A DNA stretch of 7,685 nucleotides from Flavobacterium sp. UBA807 (GTDB taxonomy: Bacteria > Bacteroidota > Bacteroidia > Flavobacteriales > Flavobacteriaceae), in NCBI GenBank assembly GCA_002296885.1, contig DBIH01000016.1:1-7685 (forward strand), given 5' to 3'. Of the stretch, positions 1-7,577 are shown one piece after another (position 1 is the stretch's first letter; each line of letters opens with the position of its first letter). Below the pieces are notes generated by a model that worked only from the letters and a program-made list of their open reading frames with translations, did no database searches and had not been told where the DNA came from. The position numbers and the translations under genes are program-made.

Positions 1-410
1 GCTTTGTACATACTTTCAGATTCATTGATGCTGTTTTTTAATTTAAATCCGTTAAAAAGTGGCATGTTGACGCTTACCTGTCCCAGCATCAATTGATCCA
101 CTTTTAATGGAGCCGAAGATCCCGAGCCACTTCCGCCGTCATTATTCGACTGAATGTGTGAATCGACATTTGCGCTTGACAAGCGTAAGTATTGTCCTGA
201 AGCTTTTACATTTGGATATTGGTTATTTTTGGTAACATCTAATTCCAGTTTAGATGTTTCTACTTTAGCTCTGGCTAATGAAGCGGCATCACTATTGGTA
301 ACTGCCATTTCAACTGCTTCTTTCAAAGTCATCAGCTTTTTTTGCTGTGCCTGATTTTTGGTGAAAACCAAAAGCATAAAGGTGAGTAAAACGATTTTAT
401 TAATTTTCAT
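1..410 (-). CDS. TolC-family outer-membrane efflux protein, N-terminal part
   Basis: The frame opens at the ATG at 410 and runs off the left edge after 136 complete codons without a stop. It starts with a Sec signal peptide (MKIN, hydrophobic IVLLTFMLLVF, likely cleavage at NQA-QQ near residue 21). Next is LTLKEAV-like sequence (MTLKEAVEMAVTNS) typical of the first TolC helix, with long amphipathic sequence and YPNVKASGQY. A Gly/Ser/Asn-rich loop lies at about 88-100, followed by a beta-strand-like stretch ending MPLFNGFKLKN. TolC proteins form trimeric outer-membrane ducts for RND or ABC efflux pumps. An adaptor and pump gene would be expected next, outside the window. Its start lies inside the end of the TetR-family gene, implying one transcript. 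Confidence 0.85.
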   Translation of the reverse strand, partial: MKINKIVLLTFMLLVFTKNQAQQKKLMTLKEAVEMAVTNSDAASLARAKVETSKLELDVTKNNQYPNVKASGQYLRLSSANVDSHIQSNNDGGSGSGSSAPLKVDQLMLGQVSVNMPLFNGFKLKNSINESESMYK

Positions 411-1023
411 AGACTAAGAGTGCTTTTATGGTTTTTTGTATGTGTTGCATTAGTGTTGTTGTAATGTAATTGTTGTATTCCTCTTCTGTTTTCAAATCGA
501 AGATTTTCATGTATAACGGTTTGTTCATGTGGAATTGAAAATAAGTACCCATAATGATAGGAGGAAGAAGCGCAACATTAATATCCTTTTGGAATTCTCC
601 ATTATCCTGTCCTTCTTTGATAATGTTTTTGAAGGTTTCCAGATTGTTTTGCTTCATTTCGGTGAAGGCATCAAAGTTCATCTCTCTTTTTTTTGTCGAA
701 AATTCAAAATGGATAATCTGGTAGATGCAACGGTTTTTGTTGATACGGTTGATGTATAGCTCAATCATTTTGTCAACTTTGGCAAAAGGAGGGATGTTTT
801 CCTGATACAGACTTTCCAGTTGCAGACGCATATCAGCAATTCGATTAACTACTAAAGCCTCGAGCATTTTTTCTTTTGAGCCAAAATAATAGGATATCAT
901 GGCAACATTTACATTCGCTTTTTTGGCAATATCCCTAACCGAAGTCCCATCAAAACCTTCTTCTGCAAATAGCTGTTCGGCCACCTGTAGAATCTCTAAT
1001 TGTTTTTCATTAAATTCAGTCAT
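400..1023 (-). CDS. TetR/AcrR-family transcriptional regulator
   Basis: This is a 207-residue dimeric DNA-binding repressor type. The N-terminal TetR helix-turn-helix is clear: LFAEEGFDGTS, then the helix RDIAKKANV and the recognition segment VAMISYYFGSKEKML (HTH about residues 27-46). The rest is an all-helical ligand-binding and dimerisation domain that is too divergent to name a ligand. The upstream region carries symmetric repeats that suggest autoregulation. The gene overlaps the start of a TolC-family gene by 11 nt in another frame, so it most likely controls an efflux operon. Repression, rather than activation, is inferred from the family and layout. The ATG at 1023 is favoured because it places the HTH at the usual distance from the N-terminus. 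Confidence 0.92.
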   Translation of the reverse strand: MTEFNEKQLEILQVAEQLFAEEGFDGTSVRDIAKKANVNVAMISYYFGSKEKMLEALVVNRIADMRLQLESLYQENIPPFAKVDKMIELYINRINKNRCIYQIIHFEFSTKKREMNFDAFTEMKQNNLETFKNIIKEGQDNGEFQKDINVALLPPIIMGTYFQFHMNKPLYMKIFDLKTEEEYNNYITTTLMQHIQKTIKALLVYEN

Positions 1024-1048
1024 GATTTGTTTGTGTTTAAATCGGAGG

Positions 1049-1056
1049 CAAATTTA
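1049..1056 (-). promoter_or_regulatory. Promoter -7-like element for the tetR-family gene
   Basis: The minus strand reads TAAATTTG, matching the Bacteroidota -7 consensus TAnnTTTG, 25 bases before the ATG. A TTTG that could serve as the -33 element (1075-1072) is only 15 nt upstream, shorter than the usual roughly 20, so the promoter is uncertain. It overlaps the candidate operator. Confidence 0.35.
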
Positions 1057-1081
1057 AACACTTGTTTAAATCAAACGTTTG
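1052..1081. promoter_or_regulatory. Likely operator of the adjacent TetR-family regulator
   Basis: ATTTAAACA (1052-1060) and TGTTTAAAT (1063-1071) form a perfect 9-bp-arm inverted repeat around a 2-bp centre. It directly abuts a 10-bp perfect palindrome CAAACGTTTG (1072-1081). The decamer TGTTTAAATC also occurs as a direct repeat at 1034-1043 and 1063-1072. Their place 30-60 bp upstream of the regulator start, overlapping a promoter-like box, fits autorepression by a dimeric TetR protein. Binding is inferred. Confidence 0.55.
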
Positions 1082-1182
1082 TTTAATTTAATTTTAACAC
1101 AAGATTAACGAAATTAACGCGATAGATAAATTCTATATTAAATATTTAAAAATTTAATTATCAATGTAATATATAAAACCAT

Positions 1183-1944
1183 CTAAAGTATGTTTTGGAT
1201 AAATGAAGAAATGTCTGAGATTGGGTTGTTAGCAATGAATTGTATAAAACTACTGCCAATAATGGCTCCTTTTTGATGTTTTGTAGCCTGCTGAAAAGTC
1301 AGTTTATTACTGATTCCGAAACCAATTATCTGCGGGTTTTTTAAATTCATTGCAGCAATTCTTTCAAAATATTTAAGCTGATTTTCGTCAAAACTTTCTC
1401 TGCTCCCTGTCACACTCGAACTGCTGACCATGTAGATAAATGCGTTAGAATTTTCGTCAATTAACCGTATTCTTTCTTCTGAAGTTTGTGGAGTAATCAG
1501 GAAAATCATGGCAATGTTGTAGTTTTCAAAGAGTGATTTGTATTCTGTTATGTAAATTTCAAGTGGTAAATCGGGAATTATCAAACCATCAATTCCAATT
1601 TCATTACATTTTCTTAGAAAGTCTTCGACCCCAAATTGTAGAATCGGATTGAAATAACCCATTATGATTAGCGGAATTTCGACTGTTTCGCGAATGTTTT
1701 TAATTTGATCAAACAGAATTTCGGTAGTCATTCCGTTTTTTAAAGCCTGAGTTGAACTCGCCTGAATAGTCGGTCCGTCAGCCAACGGATCGCTAAACGG
1801 TAAGCCGATTTCAATCATATCAACTCGATTTTCAGCTAAGGTTTCAATTAAACTTTTAGTGTCGTTTAAGTTTGGAAAGCCTGCTGAAAAATAAATAGAT
1901 AGAATTTTTTTATCTTCTTTTAATTTGTTCTGAATCCTTTTCAT
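1183..1944 (-). CDS. trpA: Tryptophan synthase alpha chain
   Basis: This (beta/alpha)8 subunit cleaves indole-3-glycerol phosphate to indole and glyceraldehyde 3-phosphate, and channels indole to TrpB. Glu45 (MIEIGLPFSDP) and Asp56 (LADGPTIQ) match the catalytic Glu49 and Asp60 of the Salmonella enzyme. PDLP lies at 124-127, SVTGSR near 177-182 in the flexible loop 6 region, and phosphate-binding GFGI at 208-211. At 253 residues it is slightly shorter than the enterobacterial 268. It is the last gene of the operon and ends in TAG. No strong terminator follows it. Confidence 0.97.
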   Translation of the reverse strand: MKRIQNKLKEDKKILSIYFSAGFPNLNDTKSLIETLAENRVDMIEIGLPFSDPLADGPTIQASSTQALKNGMTTEILFDQIKNIRETVEIPLIIMGYFNPILQFGVEDFLRKCNEIGIDGLIIPDLPLEIYITEYKSLFENYNIAMIFLITPQTSEERIRLIDENSNAFIYMVSSSSVTGSRESFDENQLKYFERIAAMNLKNPQIIGFGISNKLTFQQATKHQKGAIIGSSFIQFIANNPISDISSFIQNIL

Positions 1945-1946
1945 TT

Positions 1947-3134
1947 TTATAGGTTAAAATAGTTGATGTAGGTATTCAAATCTTTATCGCCACGCCCTGA
2001 CAAATTAATCACTACAACATCATTGTGACTAAATTTTTTTTGATCTAAAACCGCGAGCGCGTGTGCGCTTTCAATGGCAGGAATAATGCCTTCGATCTTG
2101 GCTAATGCAATTCCGGCTTTCATCGCATCATCATCAGTAATGGCAATGAATTCGGCTCTTTTAGTCTGAAACAAATGGGAATGCATTGGTCCGACGCCCG
2201 GATAATCCAAACCTGCTGAAATAGAGTAGGGCTCGGTAATTTGTCCATCTTTGGTCTGCATTAAAAGTGTTTTACTTCCATGAATGATTCCGATTTTACC
2301 AAGAATTGAAGTTGCGGCACTTTCTCCTGAATCAACGCCTTTTCCGGCAGCTTCAACAGCAATAAGTTTTACGTTTTCTTCATCCAGAAAATGATAAAAA
2401 GCACCGGCAGCATTACTTCCGCCACCAACGCAGGCAATCACATAATCTGGGTTTTCTCTGTTTTCATGTTCTAAAAGTTGTTTCTTGATTTCTTCTGAAA
2501 TCACACTCTGAAAACGCGCTACCATATCAGGATAAGGGTGGGGTCCTACGACGGAACCAATGATATAAAAAGTATCTGTTGAATTGTTAATCCAATCGCG
2601 AATCGCTTCATTGGTAGCATCTTTCAGGGTTTTTGAACCTGAAGTCGCCGGGCGGACTTCTGCTCCAAGCATTTTCATTCGGGCTACGTTTGGCGCCTGA
2701 CGTTCAATGTCAACTTCACCCATATACACGATACATTGCAATCCCATTAATGCACAAACGGTTGCGGTTGCAACGCCGTGCTGTCCGGCTCCTGTTTCCG
2801 CAATGATTCGGGTTTTGCCCAATCTTTTAGCCAATAATATCTGTCCAATGGTATTGTTGATTTTGTGAGCGCCTGTATGACACAAATCCTCACGTTTCAA
2901 ATAGATTTTGGTTTTAAATTGTTCCGAAAGTCGATTGGCAAAGTAAAGTGGCGTTGGTCTGCCGACATATTCTTTCAGAAGTGAATGAAACTCTTTCTGA
3001 AAAGAAGGTTCGGAAGTTATGGATAAATACTGCTGACGCAATTCTTCTACATTTGGAAACAGCATTTCCGGGATGAATGCACCGCCAAATTTGCCGTAAA
3101 ATCCGTTTTCGTCTACATTGTAACTTGTTTGCAT
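1947..3134 (-). CDS. trpB: Tryptophan synthase beta chain
   Basis: This PLP enzyme condenses indole with L-serine to form L-tryptophan, in an alpha2-beta2 complex with TrpA. The 395-residue length and motifs are those of TrpB1: the PLP Lys91 in HTGAHKINN, catalytic Glu113 in ETGAGQHG, and phosphate-binding GGGSN at 237-241. GRPTPLY and the KREDL segment precede the lysine. The PGVGP and HALAVL regions are present toward the C-terminus. All key residues are intact, so the trpF lesion just upstream has not been followed by decay here. Only three bases separate the true trpF stop from this ATG, so an early stop in trpF could reduce coupled translation of trpB. The TAA lies 2 nt before trpA. Confidence 0.98.
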   Translation of the reverse strand: MQTSYNVDENGFYGKFGGAFIPEMLFPNVEELRQQYLSITSEPSFQKEFHSLLKEYVGRPTPLYFANRLSEQFKTKIYLKREDLCHTGAHKINNTIGQILLAKRLGKTRIIAETGAGQHGVATATVCALMGLQCIVYMGEVDIERQAPNVARMKMLGAEVRPATSGSKTLKDATNEAIRDWINNSTDTFYIIGSVVGPHPYPDMVARFQSVISEEIKKQLLEHENRENPDYVIACVGGGSNAAGAFYHFLDEENVKLIAVEAAGKGVDSGESAATSILGKIGIIHGSKTLLMQTKDGQITEPYSISAGLDYPGVGPMHSHLFQTKRAEFIAITDDDAMKAGIALAKIEGIIPAIESAHALAVLDQKKFSHNDVVVINLSGRGDKDLNTYINYFNL

Positions 3135-3137
3135 AGT

Positions 3138-3764
3138 TTATTCTTTAAAAGCGTTTATAAGCTGCTTAACTTTTTCTGTTGATTTTAATCCTGGTGAAAC
3201 CTCCAATTTGCTATTGCAGTCAATGGCAATGCAGTTTTTGGCATATTCTTTTGTTAGGAATGATTTTACTTCTTCAATGTTTTCTGTACCAATTCCGCCG
3301 CTCAAAAAATAAGCTTTGTCAAGATTCTAGCTTTCTAAAACCGACCAGTCGGATGCAATTCCGTTGCCGCCATAATTGATTCCTTTGGTGTCAAAAAGAA
3401 AATAATTGCAATAATTATAATATTTATTTAAAATATTGAAATCAAATTGGTTATCAATACTAAATGCTTTTATCGCTTTAAATTTATTTTGCTGTAATAA
3501 ATGACAAAATTCCGGGCTTTCATCTCCGTGTAATTGTATAAAATCCAATCCGTATTGTTTTGCTTTTTCCTGAATTTCTTCTATAGAAGCATTTACAAAA
3601 ACACCTACTTTCTGAATTGATTTCGGCAAGTTTGGAATATCATTTTCAAAATTACGCGGAGATTTTTCATAGAAAATGAAACCCAAATAATCAGGATTCA
3701 AAGCAGCAATTTCGCTGATTTTCTCAGGGAATTTCATACCACATATTTTGATCTTAACTGCCAT
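3138..3764 (-). pseudogene. trpF: Phosphoribosylanthranilate isomerase interrupted by an in-frame TAG
   Basis: TrpF isomerises phosphoribosylanthranilate to CdRP, the substrate of TrpC. The first 145 codons are intact: catalytic Cys8 in KICGMK, QLHG at 77-80, and the general-acid Asp125 in FLFDTKG. Codon 146 (3329-3327) is TAG. The same frame then continues for 62 codons with clear TrpF sequence: FLSGGIGTENIEE, and later IDCNSKLE followed by PGLKS. It ends at TAA 3 nt before trpB, giving the usual length of about 208. There is no frameshift. The truncated product would lack the C-terminal barrel strands and the phosphate-binding SGGI segment, so it should be inactive. A Tyr codon (TAT/TAC) becoming TAG is a plausible single change. 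A base-call error, or suppression of the stop, is also possible. Confidence 0.9.
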
Positions 3765-4549
3765 TATGTTTTTAATTGATTGATAAATTGTTTCAGGCTT
3801 TTTCCTGGATTATCCGTTTTCATAAAGTTTTCCCCAATCAAAAAGCCCTGAAAACCATGGCTTCTTAATAGTTTGATATCATCAGTTGAGGTTAAACCAC
3901 TTTCGGAAATCTTAACAAAATCATTAGGAATATGATTTACTAAGTTGATACTGTTTTGTAAACTCACTTCAAAAGTTTTGAGGTTTCTGTTATTAACACC
4001 AATTAAATCAAGGCTTGGAATAATGCTTTTGTCCAATTCTTCCTGATTGTGAACTTCCAATAAAACTTCTAAAGCCAAGGATTGTGCAAACTCGGACAAC
4101 TGTTTAATTCCATTTTGGGATAAAACTGCCGCAATCAAAAGGATTGCATCGGCTCCAAAAGCTTTGGCTTCAAGCAATTGATATTCATCAATAATGAATT
4201 CCTTTCGCAATAACGGAATCCCAACAGAAGCTTTTGCCAAAAGCAAATCTTCTAATGAACCACCAAAATGTTGCATATCAGTCAGAACAGATATCCCTGA
4301 AGCACCAGCATTTTCATAACCTTTCACCACTTCTTCAACCGAAAAACTATTATTGATTGTAGCTTTAGAAGGTGAGCGGCGCTTGTGTTCGGCGATGATT
4401 CCGAAAGGTGAATTGACAATTGACTTGCTCAAAGAAATCGTTTTTTTATTGAACAAATCAGCGTTTTCCAACTGTGCAATCGAAACCACACTTTTCTTTA
4501 AAGCGACTTCTTTCTTTTTATTAGCGATTATTTGATCTAAAATGGTCAT
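3764..4549 (-). CDS. trpC: Indole-3-glycerol-phosphate synthase
   Basis: This is a single-domain (beta/alpha)8 enzyme that decarboxylates and closes CdRP (1-(2-carboxyphenylamino)-1-deoxyribulose 5-phosphate) to indole-3-glycerol phosphate. Residues in the expected catalytic positions are Glu54 and Lys56 (IAEHKRRSPSK), Lys116 (LLRKEF), Glu165 (LLEVH), Asn186 (GVNNRNL) and Glu215 (ISESGL). The 261-residue length is typical of the monofunctional enzyme. TrpF is a separate gene here, unlike the enterobacterial TrpC-TrpF fusion. The last base of the trpC TAA is shared with the trpF ATG (TAATG), a one-base overlap compatible with termination-reinitiation. Confidence 0.97.
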   Translation of the reverse strand: MTILDQIIANKKKEVALKKSVVSIAQLENADLFNKKTISLSKSIVNSPFGIIAEHKRRSPSKATINNSFSVEEVVKGYENAGASGISVLTDMQHFGGSLEDLLLAKASVGIPLLRKEFIIDEYQLLEAKAFGADAILLIAAVLSQNGIKQLSEFAQSLALEVLLEVHNQEELDKSIIPSLDLIGVNNRNLKTFEVSLQNSINLVNHIPNDFVKISESGLTSTDDIKLLRSHGFQGFLIGENFMKTDNPGKSLKQFINQLKT

Positions 4550-4551
4550 GA

Positions 4552-5541
4552 TTAGCTAATTTGCTGCAGTTTCTGTAATTTTTCAAGAGCTTTTCCTGAT
4601 TGCAGGCTTTCTTTGGCTTTTGCAAATGCATCGATTACAGAAGAGTTTTCAACTGTTGCAATCGCCAATGCTGCGTTAGCACAAACTACATTCTGATGCG
4701 CTTCAGATCCTTTTCCGGAAATGATATTCATAAAAATTTGGGCTGATTCTTCAATGGTTGCGCCGCCTTTTATATCTTCGAAATATAATTTTGATAATTT
4801 ATAATCATCTGCATTGATAATGCTTTCGGAGTTTTTGGTAATCATTTTAGCATCAGCAGTCAATGATATTTCATCGTAACCATCCAAAGCGTGGAGAATC
4901 GTATAATTCACATTAGTGTTTTGATACAGATACGCATACATTCGGGCAAGTTCCAGGCTGAAAACACCCACTAACTGATTCTTCGGAAAAGATGGATTTA
5001 CCATTGGACCAAGCATATTGAAGAACGTTTTTACACCAAGTTCTTTTCTAATTGGACCAACATTCTTCATTGCGGGGTGGAATAGAGGTGCATGAAGTAT
5101 AGCAATATTGGCTTCTTCAATACATTTGGAAAGAAAGTCTTTTTCATTGCTGAATTTTACTCCCAAAGTTTCCATGACATTACTCGAACCCGAAATTGAG
5201 GAAACCCCATAATTTCCATGTTTTGCCACGTGGATTCCGGTTCCGGCTACAATAAATGATGCCAGAGTGGAAATATTAAAAGTGTCTTTTCCATCGCCAC
5301 CTGTTCCGCATAAATCAATAGTGTTGTATGCTGAAAAATCTACCGGAATGCACAGCTCCAGAAGCGCTTCACGGAAACCAGAAAGCTCGTCGATGGTGAT
5401 ATTCCGCATCATATAAACCGTTAGGAAAGAAGCAATCTGGCTTGGATTGTATTGCCCTGAGGAAATATTAACCAGAACTTCTTTGGCTTCTGCTTTGGAT
5501 AGCGTTTCGTGATTTATTAATAGGTTTAAAATTGTTTTCAT
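4552..5541 (-). CDS. trpD: Anthranilate phosphoribosyltransferase
   Basis: The enzyme transfers the phosphoribosyl group of PRPP to anthranilate, giving phosphoribosylanthranilate. The 329-residue length is normal. An N-terminal helical domain comes first. Then come the glycine-rich PRPP loop GTGGD at 79-83, NIST at 89-92, KHGN at 107-110, and GSSNVME at 118-124. The anthranilate-site block follows (FHPAMKNVGPIRKELG, then FFNMLGPMVNP). GYDEISL carries the acidic metal-binding residues. Its start is fixed by the 4-nt ATGA overlap with trpG, and its TAA ends 2 nt before trpC. I see no truncation or missing active-site motif. Confidence 0.97.
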   Translation of the reverse strand: MKTILNLLINHETLSKAEAKEVLVNISSGQYNPSQIASFLTVYMMRNITIDELSGFREALLELCIPVDFSAYNTIDLCGTGGDGKDTFNISTLASFIVAGTGIHVAKHGNYGVSSISGSSNVMETLGVKFSNEKDFLSKCIEEANIAILHAPLFHPAMKNVGPIRKELGVKTFFNMLGPMVNPSFPKNQLVGVFSLELARMYAYLYQNTNVNYTILHALDGYDEISLTADAKMITKNSESIINADDYKLSKLYFEDIKGGATIEESAQIFMNIISGKGSEAHQNVVCANAALAIATVENSSVIDAFAKAKESLQSGKALEKLQKLQQIS

Positions 5542-6107
5542 GAGTTTACCCAGTTTTCTAAAATTTGTTTGCCAAAAGGTGTTAAAACGCTTTCTGGATG
5601 GAATTGCACACCTTTCACATCAAAGGTTTTGTGGCGGAGCGACATGATTTCTCCATTCTCATCTGTAGAGGTGATTTCTAAAGCAGCAGGAAAACCATCG
5701 TTTGAAACAACCCAAGAATGATAACGCCCGACTTCAAAATCATTTGGCAAACCATTAAAAAGACTTTCATCTGCAACAGATTGCGTTACTTTTGTGGCAA
5801 CACCATGATAGACTTTGTCAAGATTAATAAGGCTTCCGCCAAAAACTTCCCCGATTGCCTGCTGACCAAGGCAAACTCCAAGAATGCTTTTGCTTTCGGC
5901 ATATTTTGAAATAGTGGCTTTTAACAAACCCGCTTCATCAGGAATTCCCGGACCTGGGGAAAGCAGGATTTTATCAAAAGTCTGCAATTCTTCCAGTTCA
6001 AATTCGTCGTTTCTGAACACAGTTACCTTGGCATTAAAATCTTCAAGATAATGAACCAAATTGTATGTGAAACTGTCGTAATTATCTATAACGGCTATTG
6101 TCTTCAT
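5538..6107 (-). CDS. trpG: Anthranilate synthase component II (glutamine amidotransferase)
   Basis: This class I glutaminase subunit releases ammonia from glutamine and passes it to TrpE. The 189 residues are the usual length of a stand-alone TrpG. The catalytic triad is visible: Cys79 in GVCLGQQ, and His170 and Glu172 in VQFHPES. The oxyanion-loop motif SPGPG is at 50-54, and the N-terminus DNYDSFTYN is typical. The gene is not fused to trpD or trpE. Its TGA overlaps the trpD ATG as ATGA (4 nt), suggesting translational coupling. The same protein type can serve PabB in folate synthesis (PabA), and a dual role cannot be excluded from sequence. Confidence 0.96.
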   Translation of the reverse strand: MKTIAVIDNYDSFTYNLVHYLEDFNAKVTVFRNDEFELEELQTFDKILLSPGPGIPDEAGLLKATISKYAESKSILGVCLGQQAIGEVFGGSLINLDKVYHGVATKVTQSVADESLFNGLPNDFEVGRYHSWVVSNDGFPAALEITSTDENGEIMSLRHKTFDVKGVQFHPESVLTPFGKQILENWVNS

Positions 6108-6109
6108 AG

Positions 6110-7504
6110 TTATATTGTTTCTGCTAATTCTAAAGCTTTATTCAATGCTCCTAATTTATTATAAACTTCCTGCATTTCGTTTTCTTCCGATGAACTTTCT
6201 ACGATTCCTGCGCCAGCCTGATAATGCAGTTTGTGATTTTTAGAAAGGAACGTCCGAATCATAATTGCATGATTGAAATTGCCTTCAAAATCCATAAAGC
6301 CAATAGCTCCGCCATAAAAGGTACGGTTGGTGTTTTCAATTTCTTCTATCAACTGCATCGCTTTATGTTTGGGCGCGCCGCTTAATGTACCAGCTGGAAA
6401 AGTATTGGCAACTAAATTCATCGAGCTTCCTGTGAGCTTTCCAGTGACTTTGGAAACCAAATGAATGACATGTGAAAAGAACTGTACTTCTTTGTATTTC
6501 TCGACTTTCACGTTAGTGCAATTTCTGCTTAAATCATTTCGGGCTAAGTCGACCAGCATGACGTGTTCGCTGTTTTCTTTAGCATCTTCAGATAATTTTT
6601 TAGCTAATTCGGCATCCTGCTCGTCATTTCCTGTGCGTTTAAACGTTCCGGCAATCGGATGGATTTCGGCATTTTTGTTAGAAATGACGAGCTGCGCTTC
6701 GGGCGAAGACCCAAAAATCTTAAAATTCCCATAATCAAAAAAGAACAAATAGGGTGAAGGATTGATGTTTCGCAAAGCTCTGTAAACATTGAATTCATCA
6801 CCTTTAAAAGTCTGTGAAAAACGTCTCGACAAAACCAATTGAAACACATCACCGCGATGGCAGTGTTTTTTGGCAAGAGCCACATTTGATTTAAATTCGG
6901 CATCCGTGAGATTAGAAACCGAATTTCCTACTTTGGTAAAACTGTAGCTCGCAAAGGTTTTGGTTTGCAATAATTGTTCAATTTCCTTTATGTTATTGAT
7001 GTTGTCAATGCTATGACAGAAAATATACGCTTCGTTTTTGAAATGATTTATTGCGATTATATTCTGGTAAACGGCATAATATAAATCGGGAATGGCTAAA
7101 TCATCAGTTCTTTTTTGAATTGAAATCTTTTCAAAATACCGCACTGCATCATAGTTGATATAGCCAAACAAACCATTATTGATGAATTTGAAATTATTCT
7201 TTTCGGGCTTGAACTGCGAAGCAAAATCTTCAATCGCTTTTGGAATATTCACGGAAGTGGAAATCTCAATTTTCTCTGAAGCTCCGTCAGGAAAAGAACT
7301 CACAATCATGTTGTTTTCGATTTTTACCGAAGCAATAGGATTGCAGCAGATATACGAAAAGCTATTGTCTGCCGTATGATAGTCACTGCTTTCCAATAGA
7401 ATACTATTGGGAAACTTGTCTCGAATCTTCAGGTAAATGCTTACCGGCGTGATGGTGTCGGCTAAAATTTGCTTGTATTGTGTATGTATTTGATATATTT
7501 TCAT
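6110..7504 (-). CDS. trpE: Anthranilate synthase component I
   Basis: This cytoplasmic enzyme makes anthranilate from chorismate, using ammonia delivered by the TrpG glutaminase; it is the committed step of tryptophan synthesis. The 464-residue length is normal. The N-terminal LLES at 36-39 and NPSPY at 248-252 match the allosteric tryptophan pocket of feedback-inhibited TrpE. The chorismate-binding domain follows: GDVFQ at 218-222, PIAGT at 283-287, a block ending EHVMLVDLARND at 313-324, then the FPAGTLSGAPK and GAGIV motifs near the C-terminus. The retained LLES element favours TrpE over the PabB or isochorismate synthase relatives, and the operon settles it. It is the first structural gene after the leader attenuator. 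The TAA stop is 2 nt from the trpG start. Feedback inhibition by tryptophan is inferred from the motifs. Confidence 0.97.
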   Translation of the reverse strand: MKIYQIHTQYKQILADTITPVSIYLKIRDKFPNSILLESSDYHTADNSFSYICCNPIASVKIENNMIVSSFPDGASEKIEISTSVNIPKAIEDFASQFKPEKNNFKFINNGLFGYINYDAVRYFEKISIQKRTDDLAIPDLYYAVYQNIIAINHFKNEAYIFCHSIDNINNIKEIEQLLQTKTFASYSFTKVGNSVSNLTDAEFKSNVALAKKHCHRGDVFQLVLSRRFSQTFKGDEFNVYRALRNINPSPYLFFFDYGNFKIFGSSPEAQLVISNKNAEIHPIAGTFKRTGNDEQDAELAKKLSEDAKENSEHVMLVDLARNDLSRNCTNVKVEKYKEVQFFSHVIHLVSKVTGKLTGSSMNLVANTFPAGTLSGAPKHKAMQLIEEIENTNRTFYGGAIGFMDFEGNFNHAIMIRTFLSKNHKLHYQAGAGIVESSSEENEMQEVYNKLGALNKALELAETI

Positions 7505-7506
7505 AA

Positions 7507-7545
7507 TTACATTCTTGAATTTAGATGCTCAAATAAATCCAGCAT
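7507..7545 (-). other. Possible 12-codon mini-ORF between attenuator and trpE
   Basis: An ATG immediately after the terminator T-tract opens a frame MLDLFEHLNSRM that ends in TAA two bases before the trpE ATG. The TAA-NN-ATG spacing is the same as at the trpE/trpG, trpD/trpC and trpB/trpA junctions. It could couple translation to trpE, but a frame this short may be chance, and no sequence family supports it. Confidence 0.25.
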
Positions 7546-7577
7546 AAAAAAAGGCTTGTCGTGAATGACAAGCCTTT
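7546..7577 (-). terminator. Intrinsic terminator of the trp leader (attenuator)
   Basis: On the minus strand AAAGGCTTGTC (7577-7567), a 6-base loop ATTCAC, and GACAAGCCTTT (7560-7550) form a perfect 11-bp stem. A run of seven T follows (7552-7546). The tract lies only on the minus-strand exit side, so the terminator acts toward trpE. Its place between a Trp-rich leader peptide and trpE marks it as the attenuator that would stop transcription when tryptophan is plentiful. Confidence 0.92.

Larger units (their letters stand above)
1024..1182. other. AT-rich spacer between trpA and the TetR-family gene
   Basis: These 159 bases contain no credible gene. The half next to the regulator holds several inverted repeats (described separately). 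The half next to trpA is almost pure A/T, with only a 7-bp all-A/T inverted repeat (1137-1143 with 1152-1158). I therefore cannot say that the trp transcript ends here. Confidence 0.6.

Noticed and set aside
154..759. Plus-strand open frames at 154-354 and 529-759
   Set aside because: They lie opposite the TolC-family and TetR-family genes and show no recognisable protein features.
1137..1158. Inverted repeat ATTAAAT/ATTTAAT as a trp operon terminator
   Set aside because: The stem is 7 bp and wholly A/T, with no following T-tract of note. In such AT-rich sequence it is expected by chance.
3179..3379. Plus-strand open frame opposite the end of trpF
   Set aside because: The minus-strand frame here encodes clear TrpF motifs. 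The plus frame has Cys/Leu-rich sequence without family features.
3138..3764. trpF interruption explained by a frameshift or by two separate genes
   Set aside because: TrpF sequence resumes in the same frame directly after the TAG, so it is a substitution and not an indel. No convincing start codon follows the stop, and a 62-residue fragment would not be an enzyme alone.
6465..6903. Open frames at 6465-6734 (plus) and 6604-6903 (minus)
   Set aside because: Both are alternative frames inside the conserved chorismate-binding domain of trpE.
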